Positions 23,847-31,199 of a stretch of DNA of 31,499 nt are shown here, piece after piece. The number at the start of each line of letters is the position of its first letter. Within the stretch, counting starts at the first letter, position 1. The DNA is from Thermoanaerobacterales bacterium UBA4880. Lineage in GTDB: Bacteria > Bacillota > Thermoanaerobacteria > Thermoanaerobacterales > UBA4877. A program made the translations under genes and the position numbers. The notes below the pieces were generated by a model. The model was not told where the DNA came from. It did not search any database and was given only the letters and a program-made list of their open reading frames with translations. The stretch spans positions 75,470 to 106,968 of the forward strand of contig DHDI01000002.1 of the NCBI GenBank assembly GCA_002399285.1, read 5' to 3'.

Positions 23847-23875
23847 TTGATATGAAACGATGCAGCGGTTACAAT
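23847..23875 (+). promoter_or_regulatory. Promoter of the nucleoside hydrolase gene
   Basis: TTGATA (23847-23852), 17 bp, TACAAT (23870-23875), 43 bases before the ATG. It sits in a 93-bp divergent spacer that must also hold the fusion-gene promoter. On the minus strand only a TATGATAAAAT-like -10 is visible. Confidence 0.6.
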
Positions 23876-23917
23876 TAATATAGGATTTATCCGAAAAATA
23901 CATAAGGAGATGCCGTT

Positions 23918-24844
23918 ATGAAAAAACCTGTTATAATGGACTGCGACCCGGGGCATGACGACGCCATAGCCCTGCTCATGGCCTTCGCCAGCGACGCCTT
24001 GTGCGTAAAGGCGGTGACCGTGGTCGCGGGCAACCAGACCCTGGACAAGACGCTCAAAAACGCCCTTACGGTGCTGAGTTTCGCCGGTATAGAGGTCCCC
24101 GTCGCGGCGGGCGCGGACAAACCTCTTATGAAGGAATTGGTCACCGCGCCGGAGATCCACGGGGAAAGCGGCCTGGCCGGACCGGACCTTCCGCCGCCCA
24201 CATTGCAGCCTGCCGGCTGCAGTGCAGTGGAGCTGATGGCCGATGTGATCGGACAGAGCGGCGAGAGCATCACCCTGATACCCACCGGCCCCCTGACCAA
24301 TGTGGCGCTGCTGCTGCTCGCCCACCCCAAGCTCAAAGATAAGATCGAGAGGATATCCCTGATGGGCGGAGCCTGCTTCGGAGGCAACCGCACCCCCGCA
24401 GCCGAGTTCAACATCTGGACGGACCCCGAGGCGGCAAGCATAGTGTTTTCCTCCGGCATACCCATAACCATGTGCGGCCTGGACGTCACACACAAGGCGC
24501 TGATATATAGGGAGGAAGTGGAAGAGATAAGGAAGCTGGGACGGATGGGCGCTATGGTGGCGCAGCTTCTGGATTTCTATGGAAAGTACCACGGCAGCCA
24601 CGGTTTTCAAAAGGGCAGTCCTCTCCACGATCCCTGCGCCGCGGCATGGGTAATAGACCCTGCGCTTATCTCCACCAAGAGGCTGCATGTGGATATAGAA
24701 ACGCGCGGGCAGTTTACCGCGGGCGCCACGGTCGTCGATTATAACGGCGTACTCGGACGCGCACCCAACGCCGACGTCGCCTTTGACATAGACAGAGAAA
24801 GATTTATAGGCATGCTCATGCGATCGATAAGGTATTATAATTGA
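23918..24844 (+). CDS. Inosine-uridine-preferring nucleoside hydrolase (IunH family)
   Basis: 308 residues, normal length. It hydrolyses ribonucleosides to base and ribose. The calcium-binding signature DCDPGHDDAIAL (8-19) is intact. TGPLTNVALLLL and MGGACFGGNRTPAAEFNIWTDPEAA are family motifs, as is HDPCAAAWVIDPAL, with the His of the active site. Start ATG 23918 follows AAGGAG. It is divergent from the ADP-ribosylhydrolase/glycosylase fusion and 22 nt upstream of the patatin-like gene on the same strand. The pairing suggests ribose, nucleoside or NAD breakdown (inference). Confidence 0.95.
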   Translation: MKKPVIMDCDPGHDDAIALLMAFASDALCVKAVTVVAGNQTLDKTLKNALTVLSFAGIEVPVAAGADKPLMKELVTAPEIHGESGLAGPDLPPPTLQPAGCSAVELMADVIGQSGESITLIPTGPLTNVALLLLAHPKLKDKIERISLMGGACFGGNRTPAAEFNIWTDPEAASIVFSSGIPITMCGLDVTHKALIYREEVEEIRKLGRMGAMVAQLLDFYGKYHGSHGFQKGSPLHDPCAAAWVIDPALISTKRLHVDIETRGQFTAGATVVDYNGVLGRAPNADVAFDIDRERFIGMLMRSIRYYN

Positions 24845-24866
24845 TCAGCTTAGGAGGCGCAAACCA

Positions 24867-25628
24867 ATGAAGATAGGAATAGCTCTGGGTGGAGGCGCGG
24901 CAAGAGGATATGCCCACGTGGGCGTATTGAAGGCATTGGAAAGGCACGGCATACATCCCGATTGCGTCGTAGGCTGCAGTATGGGAGCGCTCTTAGGAGC
25001 ATTATACGCCTCAGGCATCTCCGCATCCAGAATGGAGGCACTCGCCATAAACGTAACGCCCAAGCGCTGGATGGACCTCACCATCTCCAGAAATGGGATA
25101 ATGTCGGGCAAAAAGCTGGAGTCCATGATGACCACACTTACCGGCGGGAGAAGCATCGAGGAACTTCCCATACCCTTCGAGGCCATCGCCGCGGACGTTG
25201 TCTCCTACGAACCGTACATATTCAGAGAGGGACCGGTCAGTACCGCCGTGAGGGCAAGCACCGCCATACCCGCCGTATTCGAGCCGGTCTACCTGCAGGA
25301 TAAGATATTGGTGGACGGAGGTTTCGTGGATATAGTCCCGGCGGATCTTCTGGCGGACATGGGCGCTGATTTTACCATTGCGGTGGACGTCGGTTTCTCC
25401 TCGGTCACATATAAGCCCACCAATGTGGTCGAGATCCTGCTGTTGTCCATAGACACGCTCCAAAAGCAGCTCAACCAGCTCAAGATACCCAAGGCTGACC
25501 TCGTCATCAAACCCGACCTGAGAGGCATAAGGCCCAATCAGTTCGACAAGGTAGAGGACTGCATATCCATAGGAGAGGCTGCTGCGGAAAGGATGCTGTC
25601 CCAAGCAGGAAACGTACTTATGCCATAA
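24867..25628 (+). CDS. Patatin-like phospholipase/acyl hydrolase (RssA/NTE family)
   Basis: 253 residues. The oxyanion-hole loop IGIALGGGAARGYAHVGVL (3-21), nucleophile elbow GCSMG (Ser38) and catalytic Asp150 in LVDGGFVDIVP form the expected Ser-Asp dyad. It has no signal peptide or membrane span, so it is probably cytoplasmic or membrane-peripheral. Bacterial members hydrolyse acyl lipids, but physiological substrates are mostly unknown. ATG 24867 follows TAGGAGG by about 10 bases. It probably shares a transcript with the nucleoside hydrolase (gap 22 nt) and ends five bases before the stop of the convergent dipeptidase. Confidence 0.93.
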   Translation: MKIGIALGGGAARGYAHVGVLKALERHGIHPDCVVGCSMGALLGALYASGISASRMEALAINVTPKRWMDLTISRNGIMSGKKLESMMTTLTGGRSIEELPIPFEAIAADVVSYEPYIFREGPVSTAVRASTAIPAVFEPVYLQDKILVDGGFVDIVPADLLADMGADFTIAVDVGFSSVTYKPTNVVEILLLSIDTLQKQLNQLKIPKADLVIKPDLRGIRPNQFDKVEDCISIGEAAAERMLSQAGNVLMP

Positions 25629-25633
25629 AATCT

Positions 25634-26398
25634 TTATTCGATATCCTTATACCATGGAAATGAGGGAGTAGTTTTCCCATAGACGGCCTCGGCGCTGCCG
25701 GTGCACCATGCCCAATTCTGATCACCGTAATCATAGTGCCACCATTCGTCAATATAATTGGTAAAGCCCGCGTTTCTCATGACATGATAGAGCAGCCTCC
25801 TATTTTTTGCAGCCTGGACATCGGCCGGCGACAGCTTTTCCCCGGAATTCAACAGCTTTTCATAGTATACCGTGCACGCCTTGCCGGTCGGATCGTCGAA
25901 CCCGCAGCCCATATCAAGGGCCAGGCCGTTTTCATCGGCAATGGTTAGGTCGACGGCGCCCCCCGTGTTGTGGGGCGTAGGTCTGCCTGCGTCCCGCGAG
26001 GGCGGCGCTACGTATTTGCGGGTCCTCTTAAATATCTCCCCCTCCGGCATCGACGGATGATCCGCCCTTATGTCCATTGCACGGTTGTCAAACATCGCCT
26101 GCTGCAACTTGAGCGGTCTCCAGCAGTCATATATCACCAGCCGGTAACCCTCCGGCAGGCTCTTTGCCGCTGCGGCGAGCATTTTGCAGACGGTCCGCCG
26201 CGCGTAGCTTTCGGCCAGCGCCCCGTCGATCTTCTGTATGTAATACTGCGGGCTTACGATCATCCTATCGGGATTCAAACCCAGCGGGACCAGCTCTTCA
26301 CCGGACTCGCAAATGGGTATGCGTCTCAATCCCTCGTCGTCCCACGCCTCTATGATCTGCGGTATGGGGGTGTTCATATAAGTAAGATATTCTTTCAT
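25634..26398 (-). CDS. D-alanyl-D-alanine dipeptidase (VanX/DdpX-type, M15D)
   Basis: 254 residues. Zinc and catalytic motifs of the family are present: CWRP (Arg94, transition-state Arg), PHNTGGAVDLTI (His143, Asp150) and EWWHYD (Glu218, His221). It cleaves D-Ala-D-Ala. No signal peptide is visible, so it acts in the cytoplasm. ATG 26398 follows GAGGAG by eight bases. A ten-codon upstream extension lacks an SD. It is the last gene of a permease, beta-lactamase-fold protein and dipeptidase operon. No VanH/VanA or VanRS is near, so recycling of cell-wall dipeptide is more likely than glycopeptide resistance (inference). Confidence 0.93.
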   Translation of the reverse strand: MKEYLTYMNTPIPQIIEAWDDEGLRRIPICESGEELVPLGLNPDRMIVSPQYYIQKIDGALAESYARRTVCKMLAAAAKSLPEGYRLVIYDCWRPLKLQQAMFDNRAMDIRADHPSMPEGEIFKRTRKYVAPPSRDAGRPTPHNTGGAVDLTIADENGLALDMGCGFDDPTGKACTVYYEKLLNSGEKLSPADVQAAKNRRLLYHVMRNAGFTNYIDEWWHYDYGDQNWAWCTGSAEAVYGKTTPSFPWYKDIE

Positions 26399-26421
26399 GA
26401 TCTTGTCTCCTCGTATTTTTG

Positions 26422-27186
26422 TCAGCACTGTTCATCATATATCATGCGTGCCGTCGTGCGTATAAACTGTTCGGTTTCGACCACGTCGGTCCCGCTGGAC
26501 GCGAAGCACAGGATAAACGGCCTGGCCGCATAGACTATGCCTGCATCATGGGTGATGCCCTCGTCTTCGCCGGTCTTATGGGCGACGCAGACGTCCTCCG
26601 GCAGCATGGAGGGCATCTTGTGGTTGATCTGCTGCAGCTTTAATATCTCCAGCATTTCCCTGCTCGCCGCCTCCGATACCAGCCTCCCCTGCCACATCAG
26701 CCTGAAAAGCCGCGCGATCTCCCGCGGAGCGATGCAGTTGCTCCTGCCGGCAGCCTCTGCAGCCTCGTCGAAAAGCAGCCGGTTTACCCTTGTCTTCTCA
26801 AGACCGGCTGCCGCGGCGGTATGGTTTATGTTTTCCATGCCCAGCTTCTTTATGAGGATATTGGCGGCCGTATTGTCGCTGAGTATTATCATCAGCACGC
26901 ACAGGTCCTCAAGCGTCAGCCGTATGCCGTCATGCAGATAAGCGGCCGCCCCACAGGACGGCATCCTGTCTTCCCGCTTTATATCAATGAGCTCATCCTG
27001 CGATATTGTCTTTTCTTCAAACTGCCTGTATGCCTCTATGAGCACGGGAATCTTTATCACGCTGGCGGCGATATATGCCTCGCCGTCATTGACGCCGAAG
27101 TTCTCTCCGCTGCTCAGATCCTCATAATAAAACCCTACCTTCCCCTTTAACGAATTCAGTCCGTTCTCAATTCTCGAAAAGTCCAT
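26422..27186 (-). CDS. Serine hydrolase of the class A beta-lactamase fold, no signal peptide
   Basis: 254 residues. The penicillin-recognising triad is complete: SVIK (Ser42-x-x-Lys45), SDN (103-105) and KTG (204-206). The omega loop differs from true class A enzymes, and I could not find the ExxLN deacylation glutamate. The protein starts MDFSRIENGLNSLKG and lacks a signal peptide, unlike secreted beta-lactamases. It may be a cytoplasmic D-amino-acid peptidase, esterase or amidase. ATG 27186 follows GGAAGGAG by seven bases. It is 25 nt downstream of the permease gene and 23 nt upstream of the dipeptidase gene. Confidence 0.88.
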   Translation of the reverse strand: MDFSRIENGLNSLKGKVGFYYEDLSSGENFGVNDGEAYIAASVIKIPVLIEAYRQFEEKTISQDELIDIKREDRMPSCGAAAYLHDGIRLTLEDLCVLMIILSDNTAANILIKKLGMENINHTAAAAGLEKTRVNRLLFDEAAEAAGRSNCIAPREIARLFRLMWQGRLVSEAASREMLEILKLQQINHKMPSMLPEDVCVAHKTGEDEGITHDAGIVYAARPFILCFASSGTDVVETEQFIRTTARMIYDEQC

Positions 27187-27211
27187 TCAAATGCTCCTTC
27201 CGGTGTCATGA

Positions 27212-28612
27212 CTATTTCTCCGACATATTCTCGGATAAGTACTCGGTATCTACGCATGAGACCTTGCCCGTCGCATTCTTCTGTTCTATCTTGACATAGA
27301 GATAGAAGGGAATCCCTATGAGTATCAAAATAAATCCCCACAGCACAGACTCGGCTCCGCAGCCGAAAATGGCATAACAGCTGTAGCCCAAGGCTATCAG
27401 CGGCGCAAAGGCCGTCTTTATGAAGCTGCCCACGCCGAGTTTGGGATCGAATTTCTTGTTGATGAGTATCTCCGCCCCCGCCGTCGCAATATACGCCGGC
27501 AGCGTAGTCATCGTGGACAGCAGCATGACGAACTCGTAGGCGGCGTTCATCCCTCTGGTATAGTTGGCGATCAGCAGCAGATTAGTAAGTATCGCCGCAA
27601 TGATCAGCGAGCCTATGGGCGTCCCGTGCTTTTTGTCCATTACTCCAAAGATGGAGGGAAACGTCTTGTTTACCGCGCACGCATAGGAACACCTGGCTGT
27701 CACGATACAGCAGCCCGTAGCGGCGCCCATGGTGGATATCACGACTCCTATGGAGACGAATATCCCGCCCCATTTTCCGCCGGTCATTATATTGATCATT
27801 TCGGCAATGGGGGCATTGGAATTGGCCAACTGTGCCTGCGGCATCACCCCGAAGGCCACGACGCTCACCACCAGATAGGTAAGAGCGACGAATATGGTCC
27901 CGAAGATGGTGGCTTTCTTAATGAATACCGGCGCATTCTTAGTCTCCTCCGCAGGGAATACGCCCATCTCCAGACCCATGAAGGCCCACATCGTTATGCC
28001 CACAGCGGATGAGAGCGTGCCGAAACCCGAAAGATCGGGATTTGATACGGTATTGAAGTACTCGGGATGAAAATGAAAGAGGCCAAGGATCACGAATACT
28101 ATCAGCGGGACCAGCTTGCATATCGTCGTGATCACGACCACCTTGCCTGCACCCTCCACCCCACGGATATTGATATACGTCAGTATCCAGAGTATCGCGG
28201 AGGCCAAAATAAAGCCGACGGACCTATTGTCGCTTATTATGGGAAATATACTGCCGAGATATCTTACGCATCCCGTTATCAGCGCGGCCAAAGACGCCCA
28301 TGCGCCTATCCAGTACGCCCAGCCTACCAGAAACGACGCAAACTCGCCGAACGCCGCCCGCGTGTATACGATCGGTCCGCCCGTCTTAGGCATCACGGCG
28401 ACCATATTCGCGAAGCTCACAGCAATGAACGAAGCGCCGACGCCGGTCAGCAGCCAGGCCGCTATCGCAGTTTTGGGATTGGTCGATGTGGCCAGATTCT
28501 GCGGAGACATGAAAATGCCCGAAGCTATCATACTGCCTACTACCATTCCTATCGCCTCGGGAAAACCCAGCGTCTTTTTAAATCCCGTATTTGATTGCGG
28601 AGTATTATCCAT
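27212..28612 (-). CDS. APC-superfamily amino-acid permease/antiporter
   Basis: 466 residues, about 12 membrane segments. The substrate-binding signature in TM1, GMVVGSMIASGIF, and the helix-6 segment TMWAFMGLEMGVFPAEETKNA resemble the AdiC/ArcD-like basic amino-acid/polyamine antiporters. Substrate is not decidable by eye. The downstream D-Ala-D-Ala dipeptidase hints at D-Ala or a dipeptide. ATG 28612 follows AAAGGAGG by seven bases. It is the first gene of a three-gene operon, preceded by a promoter and a 69-nt structured leader. Confidence 0.9.
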   Translation of the reverse strand: MDNTPQSNTGFKKTLGFPEAIGMVVGSMIASGIFMSPQNLATSTNPKTAIAAWLLTGVGASFIAVSFANMVAVMPKTGGPIVYTRAAFGEFASFLVGWAYWIGAWASLAALITGCVRYLGSIFPIISDNRSVGFILASAILWILTYINIRGVEGAGKVVVITTICKLVPLIVFVILGLFHFHPEYFNTVSNPDLSGFGTLSSAVGITMWAFMGLEMGVFPAEETKNAPVFIKKATIFGTIFVALTYLVVSVVAFGVMPQAQLANSNAPIAEMINIMTGGKWGGIFVSIGVVISTMGAATGCCIVTARCSYACAVNKTFPSIFGVMDKKHGTPIGSLIIAAILTNLLLIANYTRGMNAAYEFVMLLSTMTTLPAYIATAGAEILINKKFDPKLGVGSFIKTAFAPLIALGYSCYAIFGCGAESVLWGFILILIGIPFYLYVKIEQKNATGKVSCVDTEYLSENMSEK

Positions 28613-28645
28613 TATAATACCTCCTTTTAATACCTATTTTATTTT

Positions 28646-28714
28646 GAGCGACCGGTTTTAAGTCAGACGATCCGCATCCATGAAGTCAGGATCAGCAGCA
28701 GAAACCGATCACTC
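28646..28714 (-). promoter_or_regulatory. Unassigned 69-nt structured leader RNA of the permease operon
   Basis: Minus strand GAGTGATCGGTTT (28714-28702) pairs with AAACCGGTCGCTC (28658-28646) over 13 uninterrupted pairs, two of them G-U. The enclosed 43 nt contain GATCC/GGATC and a repeated TGACTT. The predicted transcript starts about 28717, three bases before the outer stem, as in many riboswitch leaders. I recognise no known riboswitch motif and no following U-tract. It could be a new RNA element or a binding site for a protein. Confidence 0.5.
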
Positions 28715-28723
28715 ATTTCTCTT

Positions 28724-28752
28724 ATTTTACCAGTAATACCACCGTTCATCAA
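28724..28752 (-). promoter_or_regulatory. Promoter of the permease/hydrolase/dipeptidase operon
   Basis: Minus strand TTGATG (28752-28747), 17 bp, TAAAAT (28729-28724). Confidence 0.65.
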
Positions 28753-28775
28753 TATGTATGTAATCAATTTCCAGA

Positions 28776-28810
28776 TAAAAACAGGGCCCCTTGTATATTC
28801 CAAGGAGCCC
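28776..28810 (-). terminator. Terminator of the helical-repeat protein gene
   Basis: Minus strand GGGCTCCTTG (28810-28801), loop GAATATA, CAAGGGGCCC (28793-28784), then TGTTTTTATC. Confidence 0.85.
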
Positions 28811-28857
28811 CACGGTTTATTTTACAATAATCATAGCTTTACCGCCAAATCCATTTT

Positions 28858-29979
28858 TTACTTCACATCCTCATTATGACCCGCAAACAATGACTCGGCT
28901 GCCGCTTTGGCCTGGTCCTGCGTAAGGGTGCCGTTGTCGACCAGTCCCTGCAGCGGACTTATCGAAGTATGCTCTTTGTCCTTGTCATCCTTTTTGTCCT
29001 GCATATATGCCTGACGTTCATCCTCCGTCATGTCCTTTATCTTTTCCATTTCATCCTGACGCGCCTTTTGCTGCTCATCCATATAGGACTGTATCGCATC
29101 GCTTTGGTCCTGAGTTATAGTCCCCGCGGAAACGAGATTGTCAAGCCGCTGCTGTTGTTCTTTCTGACGGGCCTGCTGTTCCTGCTCCATTTTCTCCTGA
29201 GCCTGCTGTTCAAGATATTTGCTTATATTGTCGGCCTCATCCTGCGTCAATATGCCGGCCTCCGCCAATCCACTCATGGCATCGGGCCTGCCGCCAGACT
29301 TTGTCTCCTTTTTGCCGTCAAAATATTCCGCACGTTCTTCCTCCGTCATATCCTTTATATTGTCCATTTCGCTCTTGCGTGCCGCGTCTTCAGACTTTTT
29401 ATATTCTACTATCTTATCTTCCTGCTCCTGCGTTATAAGACCCTGCTTCAGCAGAGAGTCCAGCTGATCCTTTTGCTGCTGCAGGCGCTGAGCCTCGGCC
29501 TTATCCTCAAGATATGCCTTTATATCGTCCGCCTGTTCCTGCGTCAGTATATTACCGTCGACGGCCTGCGCCCAGAAGTCATCCTTAGCTCCCGAGGCAC
29601 GGGGACCGTTGTTTTGCATATAGGCGCTGCGCTCCTCTTCCGTCATATCCTTTAGCTTATCCATCTCGGCTTTGCGTTCGCTGTTCTTCTCATCTGCAAA
29701 GGCAGACAGCTTATCCGCCGTCTCCTGGGATATTATCCCGTCTGTCACAAGGCCTTTTGTAAGATCATCCGTATCGGCCTGGCCGGCTGCGCCGCCGATA
29801 CCCGGCGCGAAAAAGCCAAATCCCTTCGGTCCCCCCATTCTGCCATGTTCAGCCATACCGACAGGATCCGTCTGGGAGACGTTTGTGTTTGTATTGCTGT
29901 CGGCAAACACTGCACCCGTCGTCAAAAGCATACCTGCGATCATGGCGGAGCTTACCGCTACTTTGAACTTCTTGTTCAT
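28858..29979 (-). CDS. Secreted protein with tandem helical repeats
   Basis: 373 residues from ATG 29979, eight bases after AAAGGAG. Signal peptide: KKFK, hydrophobic core, cleavage near AVFA-D (26/27). A Gly-rich segment follows, then repeats of about 100 residues. DMTEEER/DMTEDER recurs at 112-117, 211-216 and 317-322. Each repeat has G-x-[IL]-[TS]-Q-[ED] helix starts (near 82, 142, 180, 241, 286 and 346). It is rich in Gln, Lys, Glu and Asp and should form a long charged helical rod. The helical motif resembles SHOCT or DUF2680-type segments. No catalytic residues are visible. An OmpR-family box precedes its promoter. Confidence 0.85.
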   Translation of the reverse strand: MNKKFKVAVSSAMIAGMLLTTGAVFADSNTNTNVSQTDPVGMAEHGRMGGPKGFGFFAPGIGGAAGQADTDDLTKGLVTDGIISQETADKLSAFADEKNSERKAEMDKLKDMTEEERSAYMQNNGPRASGAKDDFWAQAVDGNILTQEQADDIKAYLEDKAEAQRLQQQKDQLDSLLKQGLITQEQEDKIVEYKKSEDAARKSEMDNIKDMTEEERAEYFDGKKETKSGGRPDAMSGLAEAGILTQDEADNISKYLEQQAQEKMEQEQQARQKEQQQRLDNLVSAGTITQDQSDAIQSYMDEQQKARQDEMEKIKDMTEDERQAYMQDKKDDKDKEHTSISPLQGLVDNGTLTQDQAKAAAESLFAGHNEDVK

Positions 29980-30023
29980 GACGTCAACTCCTTTAACAAA
30001 ATGATTTTTCCTGCATGCCACTT

Positions 30024-30066
30024 ATTATAGCCCGATTTCATTACGAAACTGTTATCATTTTGTTAA
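30024..30066 (-). promoter_or_regulatory. OmpR-family (PhoP/WalR-like) box and -10 of the repeat-protein gene
   Basis: Plus strand TGTTAT (30050-30055), CATTT, TGTTAA (30061-30066) exactly fits TGTWAH-N5-TGTWAH. Minus strand reads TTAACA-N5-ATAACA. A TATAAT (30029-30024, minus) begins 20 bases downstream, and no good -35 exists, as expected for an activator-dependent promoter. It has the same orientation relative to its gene as the htrA box. Confidence 0.55.
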
Positions 30067-30092
30067 AGAATTGTGAACAAGCGATCGCAATC

Positions 30093-30593
30093 TTACATTT
30101 TCAAATACTCGGAGATCACCCTGCGGGATAATTCGCCGGCCGGCATCCTGCCTGCGTCTATCGTAACGCCGGCATATTTCTCATACAGCGGCTCCCTATC
30201 GCGAAGCAGCCGCAGAAAATCCCCGCGGTCCGCGGCAAGCGGTCTCGTCCCGCTCGCTGCCGCCCTTTCATACAGGATATCCGCATCGCCCTTGAGATAT
30301 ATGACGGCCGAATCAGCCCTGAGACAACGCATATTCTCATCCCGGACAACCATGCCGCCGCCGGTCGCTATCACCAGATTTTCCTGGCACGCCAAAAAGC
30401 GGCACAGCCTGTATTCCATGTTCCTGAATTTACCCTCGCCGTACCGCTCAAATATTTCATTTATACTCTTATGCGACATCCTCACAATATACTTATCCGT
30501 ATCGATGAAGCTCATGCCCAGGCGCGCAGCCGTCCGGGCTCCGGCCGTCGTTTTGCCCGCCCCCATATAGCCTATCAGTACAAGATTCCTCAC
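30093..30593 (-). CDS. aroK: Shikimate kinase
   Basis: 166 residues. Phosphorylates shikimate in aromatic amino-acid synthesis. Motifs: P-loop LIGYMGAGKTTAG (6-18), shikimate-binding FIDTDKYI, EIFERYGEGKFRNMEY (Arg/Glu pair), IATGGGMV, and TRPLA (lid Arg). GTG start at 30593, with a weak SD GGGGCGG, 11 bases after the RidA stop, so it is the second gene of a ridA-aroK pair. No other aro genes are in the window. Confidence 0.95.
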   Translation of the reverse strand: MRNLVLIGYMGAGKTTAGARTAARLGMSFIDTDKYIVRMSHKSINEIFERYGEGKFRNMEYRLCRFLACQENLVIATGGGMVVRDENMRCLRADSAVIYLKGDADILYERAAASGTRPLAADRGDFLRLLRDREPLYEKYAGVTIDAGRMPAGELSRRVISEYLKM

Positions 30594-30604
30594 TATTGCC
30601 GCCC

Positions 30605-30982
30605 CTATTTATGCGCCACAAGCTCTATCTCTATAAGCGCTCCCTTTGGCAGCTCGCTTATCTCTACGCAGGAACGGGCGGGCAGATCCTCCTTAAAATA
30701 ATTCCCGTATATCTCGTTCACCTTGCCGAAATCATTCATATCCTTTATGAAGACTAACGTCTTTACCACGTCTCCAAATCCCATGCCGCCTTCCTTAAGA
30801 AGCGCCGCCAGATTCTCCATTACCTGCTTTGCCTGCGCCTCTACGCCGCCTTCAGCCATCTTGCCGGAAGCGGGGTCCAGACCTATCTGACCGGAGGTGA
30901 ACAGGAAACCGTCCGCCATGACGGCTTGGGAATACGGGCCGACAGCTGCCGGAGCTGCATTGGTATTTATTATTTTTTTCAT
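30605..30982 (-). CDS. ridA: RidA (YjgF/YER057c/UK114) family enamine/imine deaminase
   Basis: 125 residues from ATG 30982, nine bases after AAAGGAG. An eight-codon extension upstream would cross that SD. Signature: AAPAAVGPYSQAV, FLFTSGQIGLDP, and the C-terminal RSCVEISELPKGALIEIELVA, with the active-site Arg. The family hydrolyses reactive enamines and imines formed by PLP enzymes. Located directly upstream of aroK. Confidence 0.95.
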   Translation of the reverse strand: MKKIINTNAAPAAVGPYSQAVMADGFLFTSGQIGLDPASGKMAEGGVEAQAKQVMENLAALLKEGGMGFGDVVKTLVFIKDMNDFGKVNEIYGNYFKEDLPARSCVEISELPKGALIEIELVAHK

Positions 30983-31118
30983 GACGCATCTCTCCTTTGA
31001 GATCATTTCTATTTATATTTTATGCATTCGACAAGAATTTAAAAAATCCCTTCTGCCGCAATAAATATTTTATCACCTGCCTGATGCCGCGTTCCTGAGA
31101 ACGTTACCTTGGGATAAC

Positions 31119-31155
31119 AGTAAAGGCCGTGCCCAACCGAGGCACGGCCTTTACT
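31119..31155 (-). terminator. Terminator after rubrerythrin (possibly bidirectional)
   Basis: Perfect 15-bp stem AGTAAAGGCCGTGCC (31119-31133) with GGCACGGCCTTTACT (31141-31155), 7-nt loop, 45 bases past the rubrerythrin stop. Confidence 0.8.
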
Positions 31156-31199
31156 ATTGCTATGTTGAATTCTGATCCCATGAACATGGGCAAAAGGTT

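Noticed and set aside
22403..24688. A single 761-codon minus-strand gene
   Set aside because: The first 288 codons are antisense to the nucleoside hydrolase and show no similarity to anything. The real start with an SD is at 23824.
25634..26398. Vancomycin-resistance vanX
   Set aside because: No vanH, vanA/B ligase or VanRS genes are adjacent. The operon partners fit peptide uptake and recycling better.
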